Positions 1 through 9,194 of a DNA stretch of 64,000 nt are shown here, piece by piece (position 1 is the first letter of the stretch; every line of letters starts with the position of its first letter). A program made the translations under genes and the position numbers. The stretch comes from Paenibacillus taihuensis (lineage in GTDB: Bacteria; Bacillota; Bacilli; Paenibacillales; Paenibacillaceae). Under the pieces are notes generated by a model. It made no database searches. It was not told the origin of the DNA and worked only from the letters and a program-made list of their open reading frames with translations. The stretch is from the NCBI RefSeq assembly GCF_003386535.1, contig NZ_QTTN01000017.1, positions 1 to 64,000 of the forward strand, written 5' to 3'.

Positions 1-11
1 CTTTTTCACGC

Positions 12-50
12 AAAAAAGGAGCAGGCTATCTTTCGATAACCTGCTCCTTT
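12..50 (-). terminator. Intrinsic terminator-like hairpin, better oriented for the minus strand
   Basis: Arms 15-29 and 36-50 form a 15-bp stem around a 6-nt loop, with one position that is a mismatch on the plus strand and a G-U wobble on the minus strand. Read on the minus strand the stem is followed by six T; on the plus strand only by three. It probably ends a gene lying left of the window or works in both directions. Confidence 0.6.
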
Positions 51-141
51 GCATAGATATTTGGTTCAACACCTTAACTTAATGACATTGACCTTGCGAG
101 AGGTTCTTTTTTTGTTTCCGCTCATTCGACAAAAGCAGTCA

Positions 142-171
142 TTGACAGTAAATAGATTCTCGAAGTATTAT
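142..171 (+). promoter_or_regulatory. Sigma-A-type promoter of the sugar transporter operon
   Basis: TTGACA at 142-147 is a perfect -35 box, and TATTAT at 166-171 matches five of six bases of the -10 consensus, with an 18-bp spacer. Transcription would begin near 178, giving a leader of about 125 nt before the lipoprotein gene. Confidence 0.6.
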
Positions 172-246
172 GACGACATATCATATAATACAATTATATA
201 CTGGAGGTGCCTGGGGCGATCGGTCATCGTCATTGCGTGCTAGCTG

Positions 247-282
247 TGAAAATAATGTGCAAGCGATAACGGGTTATTTTCA
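247..282. promoter_or_regulatory. Dyad with a cre/LacI-type core in the transporter leader
   Basis: Perfect 9-bp inverted repeats (247-255 and 274-282, arm TGAAAATAA) flank 18 bp. Their exact centre is the CG of a cre-like sequence at 258-271 (two mismatches to TGWAANCGNTNWCA). The element sits between the promoter and the ribosome binding site, where a LacI-family repressor or CcpA could act as a roadblock. In RNA it could also form a hairpin just before the ribosome site. Confidence 0.45.
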
Positions 283-303
283 AGATGAGAGGAGCATGGG
301 TCA

Positions 304-1725
304 ATGAAGGGGAGAAAGTGGTTTTCATCGATCTTATCAATCATCGTGGTGCTGACACTCGTACTTACGGCTTGTTCCAACAACAGCAAGAATGACAGCG
401 ATTCCAATAATCAGGCGGCTTCGAATAATAAAGCAACGAACAGTACCTCTTCAGATACGAATACATCTGCCACGACGAACGACAGTACGGATGATGGCAG
501 CAGCAATACATCGGATAAGCCGGCGAGCGAGCCGTTCGAGCTGACGGTATGGAGCCACAATGTGGCGAATGCGATGCCTGAAGCGAACGATGCGACCGCG
601 AACAAAATTTACGACTTCATCCAGAAGAAGATGGAAGAGAAGTTCCCGGGCATCACGATCAAATATATCGATAAGGGCTGGGCGGATACGCTTCGCCAAG
701 CCATCATGGTATCCGTTATGGGCGGCAATCCGCCGGACGTAGCAGACGGGGAAGACTTTATTCCAGAGTTTGCACGGATCGGCGCACTGCTTGAAGTGCC
801 TGAGGACGTAGCATCGCAGCTGGCGCCAGGGCCGATGAAAGCAGCGATGCATGACGGCAAACCTTATGCGGTTGCTCAAATGACTGGCGTATTCAGCCTG
901 ATCTATAACAAGGACGTCATGTCCAAAGTCGGCCTTGATCCGAACACGCCGCCGAAGACATGGGATGAATGGCTCGACATGTCGAAGAAAGCGACGGCCA
1001 ACGGCAAGGGACAATACTACGGCACGATCGTGCAAAATATGGGCCTTGGCGGCGCGTTCCGCCTAGCGCCGTTCATGCGCCAAGTCGGCGGCGACTTCAC
1101 AACGCCAGACTGGTCGCAAGTGACGTTCGATTCTCCTGAGAACGTGAAAGCACTCACCTTCCTCCGCGATCTCGCAAAAACATCGCCTCCAGGCTCCACT
1201 TCGATGACGGACGAAGGTCAATTCTTCAACCTGCTCAACAGCGGCAAAGTTGCTTTTGCCGTGAATGGTCCTTGGCATATCGCATGGGGCAAAGCGAACG
1301 GCTGCGTCAACTGCGGTTTCGCGCCGCTGCCAGTGCCCGAAGCGGGCAAAACAGGCAACGTTATCGTAGGCAACACGCTGTTCTATGCGCTCAAGCAATC
1401 CAAGCATCCTGAGGCGGCAGTCGAGTTCCTCAAAATCATTGCAAGCCAGGAATACCAAGAGATGGAAGCTAACGCGACAGGCCGTCTGCCTGCGAACATG
1501 GAAGCAGGGAAGAACGTGGATCTGCTTAAGACATACCCTGAACTGCAAGTGTTCGACGATATCGTAGCGAACGAGCAAAGCTCGCCGCTGCCGGTTTACG
1601 CGAAGAACGGCCCGCAAATTTGGGAGGCGTGGTACAAGGCGCAGGATATTACGCTGACAACGGATAAGCCGATCGAGGATGCATTGAAGGAAGCTCAGAA
1701 AACAGCAGAGGAACAGCTGAAATGA
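304..1725 (+). CDS. ABC sugar transporter, substrate-binding lipoprotein
   Basis: Extracellular solute-binding protein (family 1 type, 473 aa) that captures a sugar outside the cell and delivers it to the two permeases encoded next. A basic N-terminus and hydrophobic segment end in lipobox LTAC with the lipidated cysteine at residue 24. Residues about 25-77 are a Ser/Thr/Asn/Asp-rich tether, and the periplasmic-binding fold follows. The ATG has a GAGAGGAG ribosome site about 10 bp upstream. The stop codon overlaps the next start (ATGA). Substrate cannot be read from sequence; the downstream GH38 gene suggests a mannose-containing glycan or glycoside. Confidence 0.93.
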   Translation: MKGRKWFSSILSIIVVLTLVLTACSNNSKNDSDSNNQAASNNKATNSTSSDTNTSATTNDSTDDGSSNTSDKPASEPFELTVWSHNVANAMPEANDATANKIYDFIQKKMEEKFPGITIKYIDKGWADTLRQAIMVSVMGGNPPDVADGEDFIPEFARIGALLEVPEDVASQLAPGPMKAAMHDGKPYAVAQMTGVFSLIYNKDVMSKVGLDPNTPPKTWDEWLDMSKKATANGKGQYYGTIVQNMGLGGAFRLAPFMRQVGGDFTTPDWSQVTFDSPENVKALTFLRDLAKTSPPGSTSMTDEGQFFNLLNSGKVAFAVNGPWHIAWGKANGCVNCGFAPLPVPEAGKTGNVIVGNTLFYALKQSKHPEAAVEFLKIIASQEYQEMEANATGRLPANMEAGKNVDLLKTYPELQVFDDIVANEQSSPLPVYAKNGPQIWEAWYKAQDITLTTDKPIEDALKEAQKTAEEQLK

Positions 1726-2684
1726 GTACGGTCGCAGATAAGAAAGAGGCTCCCCGGGCACAGCTCGGGGAGGCTTCCCTCCAATTGTCCCTCAAGCAGC
1801 GCATCATACCGTTCTATAACCGTCACCGCGACGGTTTTGTCGGGTACTCGCTGCTCGCGCCGATGTTCGTCTTTTTTGCTGTTTTCTCGCTTTTTCCATT
1901 GCTGTTCGTGATTTATTTATCGTTTACAGAGTGGAATGGCGTGCTCGGCTGGCCCAAATGGATTGGCTTAGACAACTTCCACCGCTTCTTCACGACCGGC
2001 GATTACATGCTGACGCTGCTTCATGCAGGCATGTACGGATTGCTTATCCTTGCTGGGTGTATGTTCATCGGCTTCTTCGTGGCGATTTTGCTCAATCAGA
2101 AGGTGTCGGGCGTGGGCATCTATCGGACCCTCTGGTATTTGCCTGTGCTTGTCTCATTCGCGGTTGTCGCTCAAATTGCCAATGCGCTGCTCGATCCGGT
2201 AACCGGCCTTGTCCGGAAAGTCATGGAACGGTTCGGAATGGAGCCGATAATTTTCCAGCAAAGCGTGTTCTGGATGACCTTCTGGCTCATTATCATCTCG
2301 ATCTGGAAAGGGATTGGCGGTACCGTCATCATCTATTTGGCTGGTCTGCAAGGCATTGACACGACGCTCTATGAAGCAGCCAAGGTCGATGGCGCAACGC
2401 GTTTCAAAATCCTGCTCTACGTCACGCTCCCGTCGCTTCGCCCGATTACGATGTACATCGCCATAATGGGCATCATCGGCAGCTTCCAGATCTTCGAGCC
2501 GGTTCAGCTCCTGACGCGCGGCGGTCCGCAGGGGCATACGAATATTATTTTGCACCGGATTTATCAGGATGCTTTCCAGTCCTTCAATATGGGGATGGCG
2601 AGCGCATCGTCCGTCATGGTGCTGATCTTCACGTTCGTGCTCACGATGATTCAATACCGCATTTCGCAGCGTAACCAAACTTAA
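1722..2684 (+). CDS. ABC sugar transporter permease, MalF/UgpA type
   Basis: Inner-membrane permease of 320 aa with about six hydrophobic segments after a 40-residue cytoplasmic N-terminus. The EAA loop that contacts the ATPase is visible as EAAKVDGA followed by a TLPSLRP segment near residues 215-240, as in MalF-type sugar permeases. The start overlaps the lipoprotein stop by 4 bp, indicating translational coupling. It should pair with the following MalG-type permease and a shared sugar ATPase encoded outside the window. Confidence 0.94.
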   Translation: MSTVADKKEAPRAQLGEASLQLSLKQRIIPFYNRHRDGFVGYSLLAPMFVFFAVFSLFPLLFVIYLSFTEWNGVLGWPKWIGLDNFHRFFTTGDYMLTLLHAGMYGLLILAGCMFIGFFVAILLNQKVSGVGIYRTLWYLPVLVSFAVVAQIANALLDPVTGLVRKVMERFGMEPIIFQQSVFWMTFWLIIISIWKGIGGTVIIYLAGLQGIDTTLYEAAKVDGATRFKILLYVTLPSLRPITMYIAIMGIIGSFQIFEPVQLLTRGGPQGHTNIILHRIYQDAFQSFNMGMASASSVMVLIFTFVLTMIQYRISQRNQT

Positions 2685-2709
2685 GGGCGAGGGAGGAACG
2701 CATAAGGAA

Positions 2710-3600
2710 ATGGTTAACCATCGAAGCAAGCTCGAGTCATTGGCCATCTATCTGCTGCTCATAGTTGGTAGCGTCGTCATGTTCTATCCGTTTCTGTTCC
2801 AAGTGCTCGCTTCTTTCGGCTCTAATATTGATTACTACAATACGGTCATCATTCCGATTCCAACGGAGCTTCATCTCGACCGGTATTTGAGCCTTATTCA
2901 CAATCCGCTTATCTATCATTACTTGATTAATACGCTTATCCGCTGTGTCTATTATATCGTTGTCACCTGCTTCGTTGCTCTTATTGCCTCTTACGTCTTT
3001 ACGAAGCTGCGGTTCAAGGGGCGCGATACCGTATTTATTATCTTCCTCACTTCGATGATGGTGCCGGGGCAAGTGACGCTTATTCCGACTTACCTGCTGT
3101 TCGCACGGTTTCCGTTCATGGGCGGCAACGATTGGATGGGGCAAGGCGGACATGGCATGATCGACACTTGGGGCGCACTGCTCCTCGGCAGCGGTATCGT
3201 CAACGTTGCGGCTATCTTTCTTGTGAAGCAAACGATGGAATCTATTCCATTCGAATATGAAGAAGCGGCCCGCATTGATGGCGCCGGCGTGTTCCGGACG
3301 ATATTCGGCATCTACCTTCCGATGACGCGCGCCGTCCTTGCGGTTATCGTCATTACGACGTTCATTGCGATCTGGAACGACTACTTGTGGCCGCTCGTTG
3401 CGATCAACAGCCCGGGCATTCAGGTTATCAATACGGGCGTAACGAATCTGCTCTCCACGATGATGTCGAGCGGGCAAGTACCGATGTATCCGGATTTCTT
3501 CGCACTTACCGCTATCGTGATGCTGCCGCCGATTGTCGTCTACCTGCTGCTGCAGCGCAACTTCATTCAAGGCTATGCGATGGCTGGCGTTAAAGGTTAA
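2710..3600 (+). CDS. ABC sugar transporter permease, MalG/UgpE type
   Basis: Second membrane subunit (296 aa) of the carbohydrate importer. It shows an N-terminal membrane segment, then five more, with the EAA motif as EEAARIDGAG and a YLPMTRA continuation, and a typical MalG-like C-terminal end. It starts 25 bp after the first permease, behind GGAGGAA. No MsmX/MalK-type ATPase lies in the operon. Such CUT1 importers commonly borrow a shared ATPase, so its absence here does not mean the system is broken. Confidence 0.94.
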   Translation: MVNHRSKLESLAIYLLLIVGSVVMFYPFLFQVLASFGSNIDYYNTVIIPIPTELHLDRYLSLIHNPLIYHYLINTLIRCVYYIVVTCFVALIASYVFTKLRFKGRDTVFIIFLTSMMVPGQVTLIPTYLLFARFPFMGGNDWMGQGGHGMIDTWGALLLGSGIVNVAAIFLVKQTMESIPFEYEEAARIDGAGVFRTIFGIYLPMTRAVLAVIVITTFIAIWNDYLWPLVAINSPGIQVINTGVTNLLSTMMSSGQVPMYPDFFALTAIVMLPPIVVYLLLQRNFIQGYAMAGVKG

Positions 3601-3643
3601 AGCTTAAAGGTTAATTCCACTGGCTAGAGAAAGGGATGAACGC

Positions 3644-6430
3644 TTGCACATGACCACGACAAATCAACCATCGATCAAAAAGGTCTACGTCGTCTCGCAT
3701 ACGCATTGGGATCGTGAATGGTACCAGGATTATCAAGGCTTTCGGACGCGGCTAGTTTATATGATCGACGAGCTGCTGGATACGATGGAGGCGAATCCGG
3801 ACTATCGGTATTTTCTGATGGACGGTCAGACAATCGTAATCGACGACTACCTCGAAATTCGCCCGGAGCGGCGGGAACTGCTTGCGAGGTTCATCAGGGA
3901 AGGCCGCATCGGGATCGGGCCCTGGTATGTGATGCCTGATGAGTTCCTCGTCAGCGGAGAGTCGATCATCCGTAACTTCCAAGCGGGCTTCCGCCAATCG
4001 CGCAGCTTCGGCGTGGAGCCGGTCAAATCAGGCTATGTCACCGACATATTCGGGCATAATAGCCAATTTCCGCAGATTCTGCGCGGGTTCGGCATCGATA
4101 ATGCCGTGCTGTTCCGCGGGTTCCACGGCGACGGCGATCGCGCGGAGATCGAATGGGAAGGAGCCGACGGCAGCCGCGTGCTTGCGCTCAAGCTCGATGA
4201 AGACCGTTCCTATGGCGACTTCTATTTCTTCCTCCGGTGGCCGTTCGTCGACCGGGATTTCAGCTATGACGAAGGCGAGCTGATCAGCCGGGCGAAAGGG
4301 ATGCTCAAGTATAAGCAGCAGCGGGCGACGACCGATGTGATGCTCGGTATGGATGGCGTCGATCATATTGAAATCGAGCCGAAGCTGCCTTGGATGCTGG
4401 AAAAGCTTAATGATGCGGAAGCGCTCGGAGGCGTGGAGTTCGTTCATGCCACATTGGAGCAATATCTGGAAGTGCTGCGCGAGAAAGTGGAAGATTTGCA
4501 GGTGTACAAAGGAGAGCAGCGCTCCCCAGGTTATAACGGCATCAATAACTGGGTGCTCGTAAACGTGCTGTCTTCGCGCATTCATCTGAAGCAGCACAAT
4601 CAGAATTGCGAACGGCTGCTGGAGAAGTGGGCGGAGCCTTGGGCCGTGTTTGCTTCATGGGTCGGACGGGCATATCCGCGCACCTTCCTTGACCGGGCAT
4701 GGAATTTCTTGCTGCAGAACCATCCGCATGATTCCATCTGCGGCTGTTCGATCGATCAAGTGCATCAAGATATGATCTATCGCTTCGATCAGAGCCGGCT
4801 TATTGCGCAGCAGATGCTGCATGAGCAGCTGCAATATTTTGCGAATCATATTGATCCAAGCAGCGTTGATGGGGATGGCGCTAACCTGGTTGTTATCTAT
4901 AATCCGGTGCAGGAAGCAGTGGACGGCGTCATTGTAGTGGAAGCGCTGCTGCCTCATGACAGTGCGGGCGGGTTAAAATCGATCGTTCTTGGCGGCAGCT
5001 TCCTGCAGCTGAAGGATGCGAGCGGTCAGTTGGCAGATTGCCAGGTGGTCGATTTGAAGCGGGGCAGCGCGAACCGGTTCCGCAAATATCGCGACATCCC
5101 AGGCGCTGAGATGGTTGATCGGATGCAGCTTGCTTTTCACGGGAAAGTTCCTTCGTTTGGCTATGCGGCGTACACGCTTGAAAAGGTTGTTATTCCGGCA
5201 CCGGCACACGGTGATTACGGCATGAGGGAGCTTGTCCAGCCAAGGCGGCTGCTTGGCACGATGAAGCAAGCGATCGCTACATGGGACAATGGGCGAATTC
5301 GTGTCGCGGTTCAGTCTAACGGCACGATCGTTGTGACCGATCTGCAAACAGGCAGAGCCTATCCGGATTTGCTGCTGTTCGAGGATGAAGCGGACATCGG
5401 CGAAGGGTGGAACTATGTCGCTCCGCCAGTTAATCCGATCTTCAATTCAGCGGGCTGCCGGGCGGATATTTCCACGGTCGCGGATGGTCCGCTGCTCAGC
5501 ATCGCCTGCGTCGAGTTGACGTTGAACGTGCCGAAGGGCATCTCGCACGACGACACGCGCCGCCTTGATGAGAAGGTGGGACTGACGATTCGAACCCATC
5601 TCGAGCTGCGCAAGGATGACCCGGTGCTGCGCTGCCGTACGGTCATTAACAATACGGCACGCAACCATCGGCTGAAGCTGCTGTTCAAGACTGGATTGCA
5701 GACCGAGCAGTACTATGCGAGCACGCCGTTCGATATCGTGGAACGTTCGACGAAGCTGCCTAACTATTCCGAGCACCTGGAGACATCGCCTGGCGATGCG
5801 CCTTATAACGGGTTTGTCGCGCTGCGCGACTCGGAAGCGGGATTGGCGCTTTACACGAAAGGGCTGTATGAGATGTCGTTGAAACAGGATGACACTCGTA
5901 CTGTTGCACTGACGCTGTTCCGCAGCACGAACAAGGAAGTGCTGAGCGACGGCGGCGACGGCGGGCAGCTGCTGCGCGAGCTGACCTTCGAGTATGCCAT
6001 TCGCCCGTTTGCGGCAGCGAGCACGCCGCTGGCTGCGCTGTGGGGCGAACGCGAGCAGTTCGCCGCTGGCCTGCAGAGCGTCTCGCAGCGCAAGGATGAC
6101 GTGCGCTACGAGACGCTGCAGCAGCGCAGCCGGGATTTGCCCGCCGTCCATTCGTTCATGCAGGTGGACAATGCGGCGATCCGCGTCAGTGCGCTGCTGC
6201 AGGCGGAGCAGGAGGAAGACGGCTATGTCCTGCGCGTCTTCAATGCATCCGAGCAGCCGGAAGCAGCCGTTGTCTCGTTCGATCGGCCGGCGCGGCTTGC
6301 GGAAGCGGTGACGCTCGATCATCAGCTGGATCAGCAGCAGGATGGCAAGGCGGTGCAGCTGCTTGGCGGGAAGGCGCATATCAGCCTCGCACCGAAGCAG
6401 ATTCAAACGATCCGGCTGTCATTCGATTAG
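3644..6430 (+). CDS. Alpha-mannosidase, glycoside hydrolase family 38
   Basis: A cytoplasmic (no signal peptide) GH38 enzyme of 928 aa that would hydrolyse alpha-mannosidic bonds in imported glycans. Zinc-site motif HTHWDREW is at residues 19-26. The nucleophile aspartate is in TDIFGH (D134), and the bacterial zinc motif HPHDSICGCS lies near 360. The C-terminal half is the beta-rich GH38 domain. The TTG start at 3644 is 8 bp from an AAAGGG ribosome site; an ATG two codons later (3650) is the alternative. Being co-directional with an importer, it most likely degrades what that importer brings in. The exact linkage is not predictable. Confidence 0.92.
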   Translation: MHMTTTNQPSIKKVYVVSHTHWDREWYQDYQGFRTRLVYMIDELLDTMEANPDYRYFLMDGQTIVIDDYLEIRPERRELLARFIREGRIGIGPWYVMPDEFLVSGESIIRNFQAGFRQSRSFGVEPVKSGYVTDIFGHNSQFPQILRGFGIDNAVLFRGFHGDGDRAEIEWEGADGSRVLALKLDEDRSYGDFYFFLRWPFVDRDFSYDEGELISRAKGMLKYKQQRATTDVMLGMDGVDHIEIEPKLPWMLEKLNDAEALGGVEFVHATLEQYLEVLREKVEDLQVYKGEQRSPGYNGINNWVLVNVLSSRIHLKQHNQNCERLLEKWAEPWAVFASWVGRAYPRTFLDRAWNFLLQNHPHDSICGCSIDQVHQDMIYRFDQSRLIAQQMLHEQLQYFANHIDPSSVDGDGANLVVIYNPVQEAVDGVIVVEALLPHDSAGGLKSIVLGGSFLQLKDASGQLADCQVVDLKRGSANRFRKYRDIPGAEMVDRMQLAFHGKVPSFGYAAYTLEKVVIPAPAHGDYGMRELVQPRRLLGTMKQAIATWDNGRIRVAVQSNGTIVVTDLQTGRAYPDLLLFEDEADIGEGWNYVAPPVNPIFNSAGCRADISTVADGPLLSIACVELTLNVPKGISHDDTRRLDEKVGLTIRTHLELRKDDPVLRCRTVINNTARNHRLKLLFKTGLQTEQYYASTPFDIVERSTKLPNYSEHLETSPGDAPYNGFVALRDSEAGLALYTKGLYEMSLKQDDTRTVALTLFRSTNKEVLSDGGDGGQLLRELTFEYAIRPFAAASTPLAALWGEREQFAAGLQSVSQRKDDVRYETLQQRSRDLPAVHSFMQVDNAAIRVSALLQAEQEEDGYVLRVFNASEQPEAAVVSFDRPARLAEAVTLDHQLDQQQDGKAVQLLGGKAHISLAPKQIQTIRLSFD

Positions 6431-6462
6431 CTAGAAGCTAGAGATAGGAGGAAAGAGCGAAC

Positions 6463-7476
6463 ATGAGTATTGCAGGAGGCAAAGTGAGATGGGGCATTCT
6501 CGGCTGCGCGAACATCGCCGTGAATGAGATTATTCCGGCGATATTGGCCGCCTCGTCGGCAGAGGTTGTCGCCGTCGCGAGCCGTGAAATCGGCAAAGCG
6601 AAGGCGGTGGCGGACCGTTTCGGCATCGCGAAAGCCTATGGCAGCTACGAGCAGCTGCTGCAGGATGAGTCGATCGATGCCGTCTACATTCCGCTGCCGA
6701 ATCATATGCATTGCGAATGGACGATCAAGGCGGCGCAGCACGGGAAGCATGTGCTGTGCGAGAAGCCCTTCGCGATGAACGCCGAGCAAGCGCAGCGGAT
6801 GGTCGACGCCTGCCGCGAGCATGGCGTGAAGCTCGCCGAAGCGTTCATGTACCGCTATCACCCGCGGTATGCGATGATCCGGGACATCATTCAGTCCGGA
6901 GAAATCGGGGAGCTGCGCGGGGTTCAGGTCGCCTTCTCGTTCCAAATTTACGAGGTTGGCGCAGCGAACAACATTCGGATGGATGGCGCTCTTGGCGGTG
7001 GCGGTTTGTATGATGTCGGCTGCTATACGGTCAGCGGTGCGCGTCTTGTCACTGGCTTGGAGCCGGAAGCCGCAACGGTGCAGGCTCTTTATGCAAGCGA
7101 GGATCATGCAGTAGACATGATGGCATCCGGGCTGATGGAGTTCCCGAACGCAGTCGGGTTGTCGTTCCAATGCGGCATGTGGGCGGAATTTCGCAATACG
7201 CTGCAAATTGCCGGATCGCATGGACGCATTGACATCCCCGAAGCGTTCGTGCCGACGCCCGGAGGAGCGAATTTCCGCGTGCTGACGAAGGGTGAGCTGC
7301 GGGAAGTCGCCGTTCCTGCCGTCAATGCCTATGAGCAGCAGATGGAGCAGTTTTCGCGCCAAATATTGGAGGATCGCCCGCTGCTCTTCGCGCCGGAAGA
7401 CGCAGTTCAGACGATGAAGGTGCTCGATGCCTGCCGATTGTCAGCCGTGAGTCGGCAGCGCATTGTCATAAACTAG
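6463..7476 (+). CDS. Gfo/Idh/MocA-family oxidoreductase
   Basis: NAD(P)-dependent sugar or cyclitol dehydrogenase family protein of 337 aa. The N-terminal Rossmann domain carries GILGCANIA near residues 9-17, and the family lysine lies in CEKPFAMN near 102. The C-terminal alpha/beta domain includes a YRYHPR stretch. A strong AGGAGGAAAG site precedes the ATG, which lies 32 bp after the mannosidase gene. It probably oxidises, reduces or epimerises a sugar released by the mannosidase. Substrate is inference from operon position only. Confidence 0.9.
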   Translation: MSIAGGKVRWGILGCANIAVNEIIPAILAASSAEVVAVASREIGKAKAVADRFGIAKAYGSYEQLLQDESIDAVYIPLPNHMHCEWTIKAAQHGKHVLCEKPFAMNAEQAQRMVDACREHGVKLAEAFMYRYHPRYAMIRDIIQSGEIGELRGVQVAFSFQIYEVGAANNIRMDGALGGGGLYDVGCYTVSGARLVTGLEPEAATVQALYASEDHAVDMMASGLMEFPNAVGLSFQCGMWAEFRNTLQIAGSHGRIDIPEAFVPTPGGANFRVLTKGELREVAVPAVNAYEQQMEQFSRQILEDRPLLFAPEDAVQTMKVLDACRLSAVSRQRIVIN

Positions 7477-7495
7477 AGTTAGGAGAGATGCTTCA

Positions 7496-8281
7496 ATGCT
7501 TAACCCAGTAGTTGCACCAGGCGTACTTACAGACACGGACCGATTTATTTTTGAATCATGGGGTTATCTCGTTATTCCGGACGTGCTGAGCGCAGAAGAA
7601 GTACAGGAATGTTTGGAAGCTTCGAAACGGATTCACGCTGCTGCAGGAACAGAAGGGTTTGGTCAAGTTGGCCGAGGCTATGAAACAGAGCCCGCGCTGG
7701 AGAAACTGATGGATCATCCGGCGGTGCTGCCGAAAATAAGAGGCATCTATGGCGACCGCTTTATTATGCAATCTGGCTGGAATACGAAGCAGCCTGCCTT
7801 CGGAGGCGTGGGCGGTTGGCATCAAGACGGCTCCGGCGCGTATGACTTCAAGAAACTGAGCCACCATATTCCGCTTATTCAGCTTCGGGCGTCGTTCCTG
7901 CTGACCGATCAGACGAAGCCGAGAATGGGCAATATGGAGCTCATTCCGGGCAGCCATCGCGCGCAAGTGCCGATGCCTGACTCGATTCGCAAGGAGAAGG
8001 GCGATATCTCGATCGGTCATGTCATCTGTGCCAAAGCAGGCGACGTCCTGGTGTTCCACAACGCGGTATGGCACCGGACATATGCACATGACGGAGATTA
8101 CGACCGCTACACGATGCACTATATTTACAGTCCGCCGTGGGTAAGACCATCGGATCGTCTGCAGAACTCGCAGGCGTTCCTCGATCAGACGACGCCGCTG
8201 CGCCGCGCGCTGATGGGCGAGTTCCATCGTCCGGACGCGCCGTATGGCGTCAGCTACGAGCCGCCTCCTTTCGAGAGCTAA
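7496..8281 (+). CDS. Phytanoyl-CoA dioxygenase (PhyH) family protein
   Basis: Fe(II)/2-oxoglutarate-dependent oxygenase-like protein of 261 aa. An HQD triad start (H109, D111) within WHQDGSG and a distal histidine in VWHRTY (about H193) give a complete facial triad. An arginine some ten residues later could bind 2-oxoglutarate. It is the last gene of the transporter-mannosidase unit, 19 bp after the oxidoreductase, with a TAGGAGAG ribosome site. PhyH proteins hydroxylate or halogenate varied small molecules. Their presence in a mannoside operon suggests the imported glycoside carries an aglycone or modified sugar. Confidence 0.85.
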   Translation: MLNPVVAPGVLTDTDRFIFESWGYLVIPDVLSAEEVQECLEASKRIHAAAGTEGFGQVGRGYETEPALEKLMDHPAVLPKIRGIYGDRFIMQSGWNTKQPAFGGVGGWHQDGSGAYDFKKLSHHIPLIQLRASFLLTDQTKPRMGNMELIPGSHRAQVPMPDSIRKEKGDISIGHVICAKAGDVLVFHNAVWHRTYAHDGDYDRYTMHYIYSPPWVRPSDRLQNSQAFLDQTTPLRRALMGEFHRPDAPYGVSYEPPPFES

Positions 8282-8366
8282 GACGAGGGCGTCGCAAGAG
8301 AGGTACCCAGTACCCCACATTGGCGAAATAAGCCGCAAATTTGCGCAAGAGGGGGTAGTAGCTTGA

Positions 8367-8556
8367 TTGAATAACTGTATATATCCAGTTATTCAAGTGT
8401 GATTGAGGCGTTTCGACCGAAATAACCGGATTTATCCAGTTATTTCGGCCGTTTCCGCTCTCAAACCTCGATATTGACCGAAATAAATGGATATTTCCAT
8501 TTATTCATGGGCGACGGAGCTGAATCGACTCTAATAAATGGATATTTTCATCTATT
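8367..8556. repeat. Array A: four short AT-rich palindromes
   Basis: Four hairpins lie at 8367-8396, 8417-8448, 8482-8505 and 8533-8556. The arms are AATAAC(T/C)GG- or AATAAATGG-like with their complements, and the loops are AT-rich. The first three are near-perfect; the fourth is decayed. Starts are spaced 50, 65 and 51 bp. The array fills most of the 364-bp gap between the PhyH gene and the minus-strand membrane protein; I see no gene there. A related array lies before dnaE. Confidence 0.8.
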
Positions 8557-8593
8557 TGTAGCCATTCGATAGCCATGCGATCTGCCATAAACA

Positions 8594-8640
8594 AAAAGTG
8601 CCTGGAAGTTGGAACTGACGCCAACCTCCAAGGCACTTTT
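8594..8640. terminator. Bidirectional intrinsic terminator
   Basis: Arms 8594-8612 and 8621-8640 pair over about 18 bp with one bulge and one wobble around an 8-nt loop. There are A residues before and T residues after, so it can stop both the plus-strand sugar operon and the minus-strand gene ending at 8646. Confidence 0.8.
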
Positions 8641-8645
8641 GCTTT

Positions 8646-9110
8646 TTATTGCGAGCCGCCTAGCATAATACCGATAAAGAACAAGCCGATAAAGGCGACC
8701 GGTATAATTCCATTCAAGATGATGCCGAGAATCGAGAACGCCTTCCGTTTATTCCGCGACGCGACGCCGACAATGCCGAGAATAAGTCCGACGAGACCGA
8801 CGATTCCCGACAGGATGATAAGCAGCCCGCCAAGCACGACTGGCGCAAATTCCTCAAGATCTTGTTCATGAGCTTCAATTCTCTGCCCAAAAGTGTTGAT
8901 GTCGGGAAAGTTGTGGTTCATAATAAATGATGTTATAACTGCTATGGCGACGATGAAGCCGATCATGCTAATGAGTCCTAGAATAAATGACGCTATGCCA
9001 AGCTTGGATTGGGTCTTGACCGGCATAGGGCCTGGAGCCTCCCCGAAAGCGGGCGGCGCCGGATTGTAACGATCCGGTGCGTAATGCTGTTCATTGTCAT
9101 GTTCATTCAT
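8646..9110 (-). CDS. Small membrane protein, DUF4190/DUF4064-like
   Basis: A 154-aa protein with a hydrophilic, proline-rich N-terminus (about 35 residues). Three hydrophobic segments follow, near 38-60, 90-115 and 125-150, with glycine-rich repeats such as GLIGLVGLILGIVG. This pattern is typical of DUF4190-type proteins of Firmicutes. The ATG is preceded by AAGGAGAT. It is transcribed alone and convergently to the sugar operon. Function is unknown; the cytoplasmic tail suggests a membrane scaffold or sensor, but nothing in the sequence proves it. Confidence 0.75.
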   Translation of the reverse strand: MNEHDNEQHYAPDRYNPAPPAFGEAPGPMPVKTQSKLGIASFILGLISMIGFIVAIAVITSFIMNHNFPDINTFGQRIEAHEQDLEEFAPVVLGGLLIILSGIVGLVGLILGIVGVASRNKRKAFSILGIILNGIIPVAFIGLFFIGIMLGGSQ

Positions 9111-9194
9111 TTGAAAGGTATCTCCTTTATCAATCGTTTGCTATCGTTCCAAGCATACTACTTTCACCTAGGAATCGGAAAGGAAGGAGAACAC

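Noticed and set aside
49-243. 64-codon open frame before the transporter operon
   Set aside because: It spans the promoter, has no ribosome site at its start and encodes no recognisable domain.
451-1035. Long minus-strand frames opposite the lipoprotein and many other genes
   Set aside because: Arg/His-rich translations typical of antisense shadows in GC-rich coding DNA; the plus-strand proteins have clear motifs.
9009-9194. Upstream extension of the DUF423 gene
   Set aside because: The family begins at the ATG at 9195, which has a near-perfect ribosome site; the extension is antisense to the neighbouring membrane-protein gene.
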